DNA of 8,593 bases from Aquificota bacterium (GTDB lineage: Bacteria; Thermosulfidibacterota; Thermosulfidibacteria; Thermosulfidibacterales; Thermosulfidibacteraceae). The DNA lies in contig WGAU01000088.1 in the NCBI GenBank assembly GCA_015494645.1, positions 30,001 to 38,593 on the forward strand. The letters run 5' to 3'. The notes beneath the pieces are model-generated. The model did no database searches. It had not been told where the DNA came from and was given only the letters and a program-made list of their open reading frames with translations. Below are positions 5,676 through 8,593 of this stretch, piece after piece. The position numbers were made by a program, and so were the translations under genes. The number at the start of each line of letters is the position of its first letter. Positions within the stretch are counted from its first letter, which is position 1.

Positions 5676-7288
5676 TAGTCCACCGCAGAAGAAGAGGTCC
5701 TCATGGATACCTTCATGCCATCCTTAATGAGTTTCTTAAGCTTTGCCTCCTCGTTGGCCTTTTTCTGGAAATACTCAGGGTTAACCTGCTCCACCACATG
5801 TTTTACAGAAGCCTCCATCATCTTAAAGAAGGGCTTGGGATATATTCCTATCCAAATAAAACATATTACAAGAGGAGTCATATAAACCCACTCTCTCAAA
5901 GTCATGTCCTTAAGATGCTTGTTCTCTTCCTTGGTTATGGTTCCAAACATAGTCCTCTGGTATAGCCAGAGCATATAAGCAGCACCTAAGATCACACCGG
6001 TTACAGCAAAGGCCGCGTACTTCCAGTTGGCCTTAAACACCCCTGCCAAACACGTGAACTCACCAATAAAGCCGTTCAAGCCAGGAAGTCCTATGGAGGA
6101 AAGCATTGCAAACATGAAGAAGGTAGCAAAGGCAGGCATAACCTTAGATATACCGCCATACTCCTTTATTAACCTTGTATGGCGCCTCTCGTAGATGATT
6201 CCCACGATAAGGAACAAGGCTCCTGTGGAAAGACCATGGTTAACCATTTGGAGTATGCTTCCTTCAATAGCCGTGGGATTGAGCATGAACATAGCAAGCA
6301 TTACCAAGCCCATGTGGGAAACGGAGGAATAAGCCACCAGCTTCTTCATATCCTCTTGGGCAAGGGCACAGAGAGCCCCATAGATTATTGCTATAATGGA
6401 AAGAACCGCCACCACAGGGATAAAGAGCTTTGTGGCCTGAGGGAACAAAGGCAAGGAAAACCTCAAGAATCCGTAAGTTCCCATCTTCAACAAAACACCA
6501 GCAAGAATGACGGAACCGGCAGTGGGAGCCTCAACGTGGGCATCGGGAAGCCACGTGTGGAAGGGCCAAAGAGGCACCTTGATTGCAAAGGCCAAGAAGA
6601 ATGCCAAGAAGAACCAGAACTGATACTTGAGAGGCAAACCACTAAGAACATGCACCCACTTCACATAGTTAAAAGACCACTCTCCGGTTTTGGAATGGTA
6701 AAGGAAATACATGGCAATAATGGCAACCAACATGAATAGAGAGCCAAAAAGGGTATAAAGGAAGAACTTTATGGCAGCGTAAAGCTTCCTCGGTCCTCCC
6801 CATATACCGATGATGAAGTACATGGGTACCAACATCACTTCCCAGAAGACATAAAAGAGGAACATATCCAAAGCACAGAAAACTCCCATCATACCTGTTT
6901 CAAGAGCAAGCAGGGCGATATAGTACTCCTTCTCCCTTTCCTGAATGTAATTGAAGGAGCAGAGCACCGCTATAGCAGATAGGAAAGTGGTAAGAAGCAC
7001 CAAGAGCACCGATATACCATCAATACCGAAGTAATACTCAACTCCAAGCTTCTTTATCCACGTGAAGCGTTCCACGAACTGGAAATGCCATGTAGTCCTA
7101 TCAAACTTGAACCAGATGATAATGGAAACCAAAAAGTCTATAAGAGCCACTATAAAGGCAAACCATTTGATAAAGTTGACCTTTTCTCTGTTTACAAAGA
7201 GAAGAACAATTGCTCCTGCCAGAGGAAAGTAGGTCAGAAAGGACAGCAGCGGGAAGTTTAAGACATTTGTCCCAAAGTGCAGCTCCAT
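5675..7288 (-). CDS. nuoM: NADH-quinone oxidoreductase subunit M (complex I, antiporter-like)
   Basis: The protein has 537 residues, with about 14 predicted membrane helices. NuoM forms the middle antiporter-like proton channel of the complex I membrane arm. The channel residues known from E. coli are all present: E150 in L-F-Y-V-F-W-E (E144), K237 in A-I-K-V-P-L-W-P-F-H (K234), K268 in L-L-K-M-G-T-Y-G (K265), H325 in Y-S-S-V-S-H-M-G (H322), H351 (H348), and E410 in G-L-N-G-F-I-G-E-F (E407). W-L-P-D-A-H-V-E-A-P-T at 246-256 is the NuoM signature. The C-terminus is longer than in E. coli NuoM (509 residues): residues about 494-537 form a charged tail (K/E-rich, then S-S-S-A-V-D), probably cytoplasmic. 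The ATG at 7288 follows AGGAGGAGGAT by six bases. It lies 23 bases after the nuoL stop and 12 before the nuoN start, in one operon. Confidence 0.97.
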   Translation of the reverse strand: MELHFGTNVLNFPLLSFLTYFPLAGAIVLLFVNREKVNFIKWFAFIVALIDFLVSIIIWFKFDRTTWHFQFVERFTWIKKLGVEYYFGIDGISVLLVLLTTFLSAIAVLCSFNYIQEREKEYYIALLALETGMMGVFCALDMFLFYVFWEVMLVPMYFIIGIWGGPRKLYAAIKFFLYTLFGSLFMLVAIIAMYFLYHSKTGEWSFNYVKWVHVLSGLPLKYQFWFFLAFFLAFAIKVPLWPFHTWLPDAHVEAPTAGSVILAGVLLKMGTYGFLRFSLPLFPQATKLFIPVVAVLSIIAIIYGALCALAQEDMKKLVAYSSVSHMGLVMLAMFMLNPTAIEGSILQMVNHGLSTGALFLIVGIIYERRHTRLIKEYGGISKVMPAFATFFMFAMLSSIGLPGLNGFIGEFTCLAGVFKANWKYAAFAVTGVILGAAYMLWLYQRTMFGTITKEENKHLKDMTLREWVYMTPLVICFIWIGIYPKPFFKMMEASVKHVVEQVNPEYFQKKANEEAKLKKLIKDGMKVSMRTSSSAVD

Positions 7289-7294
7289 GGGTCT

Positions 7295-7305
7295 ATCCTC
7301 CTCCT
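7295..7305 (-). promoter_or_regulatory. Ribosome binding site AGGAGGAGGAT of nuoM
   Basis: On the minus strand this purine-rich block (7305-7295) lies six bases before the nuoM ATG, within the 23-base gap after the nuoL stop. It is a strong Shine-Dalgarno match and fixes the start. Confidence 0.75.
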
Positions 7306-7311
7306 AAAATT

Positions 7312-8593
7312 TTAGAAAAACTTGGCAAACACGTATATGCTGAACAGCCCAAACAGCCCCATAGCCACAAAGAGCATGTAGTTGGACACTAACCCAGTCT
7401 GAAGACGCCTGAGAACCCTCGCGGAAAGATCAACCACATAAGAGGCTCCATTTACCGCTCCGTCCACCACGAAAGGCTCCGTACAGTACCTTGTGATCCA
7501 AGCAAAGGCCTTTGAAAGCCAAGCAACTCCGTTGACTATACCGTCTATGATGAACTGATCAAACTTCCACATTACGTAGGCAAGATCCAAGGTTCTGTTT
7601 ATAAACAACGCAAAGTAAAGCTCATCAACATAGTACTTGCGGTAGAGGATTCTGTGTACGATCCAAGTTTTCTTAACCAGCTTTTCAGGATCAATCAGCT
7701 TTTTCAGATGTACAAGATACGCAATGAGTATACCGGTAAGTCCAACTGCTACGGAAATGGCTATCAGTACAGCGGCTGGTACAGCTTCATGGTGCTCGCC
7801 ATGGGCCATGTGGGCACCGTGATGGGCATGAATCACAGGCTTTAAAAACTCGGCAAAGAAAGACTGCCCATGGCCAGACTTCAGACCAAAGAAACCTACC
7901 GTAGCAGAACCCACAGCCAACACAATAAGGGGAATGGTCATCACCTTGGGAGACTCATGCAGATGGTGCTTTATCTCCTCAGGAATACGCTCTTCTCCGA
8001 AGAAGGTCATAAATATAGCCCTGAACGTATAGTAGGCAGTGATACCTGCGGTGAGCGTTCCTAAAAACCACAAGAAATAATGACCTGTGGTAAACGCATG
8101 ATGCAGAATCTCATCCTTGGACCAGAACCCTGCAAAGGGCGGTATTCCCGCAAGGGCGAGTCCACCTATGATAAAGGTAACGGCGGTAATGGGCATGTAC
8201 TTCTTGAGATTGCCCATAAGCCTCATATCAAGCACATCGCTCATGGCGTGCATAACGGAACCGGCAGACAGAAAGAGCAATCCCTTAAAGAAGGCATGGG
8301 TCATAAGGTGAAAGACACCCGCCGCATAGGCACCAACACCGCATCCCAAGAACATGTATCCCAACTGAGAAACCGTGGAGTAAGCAAGAACTCTTTTGAG
8401 GTCAAACTGAGAAGTGCCGATGGTTCCGGCAAAGAATGCTGTCAAGCAGCCTATAACTGCCACAACTTCTAAAGAGAGTGGAGCCATGTTGTAGAGAACA
8501 TTTGATCTTGCCACCATGTAAACACCGGAAGTAACCATGGTTGCCGCGTGTATCAGAGCTGAAACAGGAGTGGGACCTTCCATAGCATCGGGT
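7312..8593 (-). CDS. nuoL: NADH-quinone oxidoreductase subunit L (complex I, antiporter-like), partial (5' end off the right edge)
   Basis: The last 427 or so codons are present; the reading frame is open to the right edge, entering at P-D-A-M-E-G-P-T-P-V-S-A-L-I-H, a NuoL signature near residue 240 of full-length proteins, so roughly the first third is missing. The ATG at 8583 lies inside that motif and is not the start. NuoL is the distal antiporter-like proton channel and carries the long lateral helix along the membrane arm. Counting from that internal Met, the visible channel residues are H12 (H254 in E. coli), H92 and H96 in F-H-L-M-T-H-A-F-F-K, K100 (K342), and K156-D157 in F-W-S-K-D-E (K399-D400). 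A histidine-rich stretch (252-265, seven His) precedes a later helix. The C-terminus has a duplicated F-x-x-D-G-x-V-N-G element and the usual R-R-L-Q-T-G-x-V-x-N-Y end. It is followed by nuoM. Confidence 0.96.
   Translation of the reverse strand, partial: PDAMEGPTPVSALIHAATMVTSGVYMVARSNVLYNMAPLSLEVVAVIGCLTAFFAGTIGTSQFDLKRVLAYSTVSQLGYMFLGCGVGAYAAGVFHLMTHAFFKGLLFLSAGSVMHAMSDVLDMRLMGNLKKYMPITAVTFIIGGLALAGIPPFAGFWSKDEILHHAFTTGHYFLWFLGTLTAGITAYYTFRAIFMTFFGEERIPEEIKHHLHESPKVMTIPLIVLAVGSATVGFFGLKSGHGQSFFAEFLKPVIHAHHGAHMAHGEHHEAVPAAVLIAISVAVGLTGILIAYLVHLKKLIDPEKLVKKTWIVHRILYRKYYVDELYFALFINRTLDLAYVMWKFDQFIIDGIVNGVAWLSKAFAWITRYCTEPFVVDGAVNGASYVVDLSARVLRRLQTGLVSNYMLFVAMGLFGLFSIYVFAKFF

Noticed and set aside
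6179..6739. Open frame of 186 codons on the plus strand
   Set aside because: It is wholly antisense to nuoM, has unnatural composition (many His, Gly, Asn), and no membrane or domain pattern; nuoM is certain.
8080..8472. Open frame of 130 codons on the plus strand
   Set aside because: It is antisense to nuoL and lacks a recognisable fold or ribosome site.

Overview
The window looks like chromosomal DNA from a Gram-negative-type bacterium. It carries a proton-pumping complex I operon, a lipoprotein with a lipobox, and secreted proteins with signal peptides. Lys/Glu-rich proteins, heavy use of AGA/AGG for arginine and moderate GC content would fit a thermophile of the Aquificota type, such as Hydrogenobacter, Thermocrinis or Aquifex. 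That placement is an impression from composition and style, not a proof. No mobile element, CRISPR array, tRNA or rRNA gene was seen, and no gap between genes exceeds about 70 bases.

Layout: (1) Bases 1-1366, minus strand, hold the first 455 codons of a secreted protein. It has a signal peptide, a domain resembling the C-terminal domain of FlgT, and FG-GAP/VCBS-type calcium-loop motifs; it runs off the left edge. (2) A divergent intergenic region of about 70 bp has a good sigma-70-type promoter facing left and a weaker one facing right. Their -35 boxes overlap, and both would give almost leaderless mRNAs. (3) Bases 1436-4196, plus strand, form a tight three-gene operon: a YcgR-like PilZ protein (predicted cyclic-di-GMP receptor), an exported TPR protein, and a small lipoprotein with LolB-like features. 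The genes overlap, which suggests translational coupling. (4) Bases 4211-8593, minus strand, hold the 3' end of a complex I operon in the order nuoL (5' end outside the window), nuoM, nuoN. It ends in a probable intrinsic terminator that lies inside the 3' end of the convergent lipoprotein gene.

How the genes fit together: NuoL, NuoM and NuoN are the three antiporter-like membrane subunits of NADH:quinone oxidoreductase. The PilZ-TPR-lipoprotein operon points to the cell envelope. A TPR protein next to a LolB-type lipoprotein recalls the lbcA-lolB pair of Pseudomonas, and the PilZ gene adds a possible second-messenger input. The divergent FlgT-like/VCBS protein is also exported.

The points most worth checking are: a Lys-to-Glu replacement at the TM7 proton-channel lysine of NuoN; the PilZ-TPR-LolB-like operon; the overlapping, apparently leaderless divergent promoters; and a duplicated segment near the C-terminus of NuoL.
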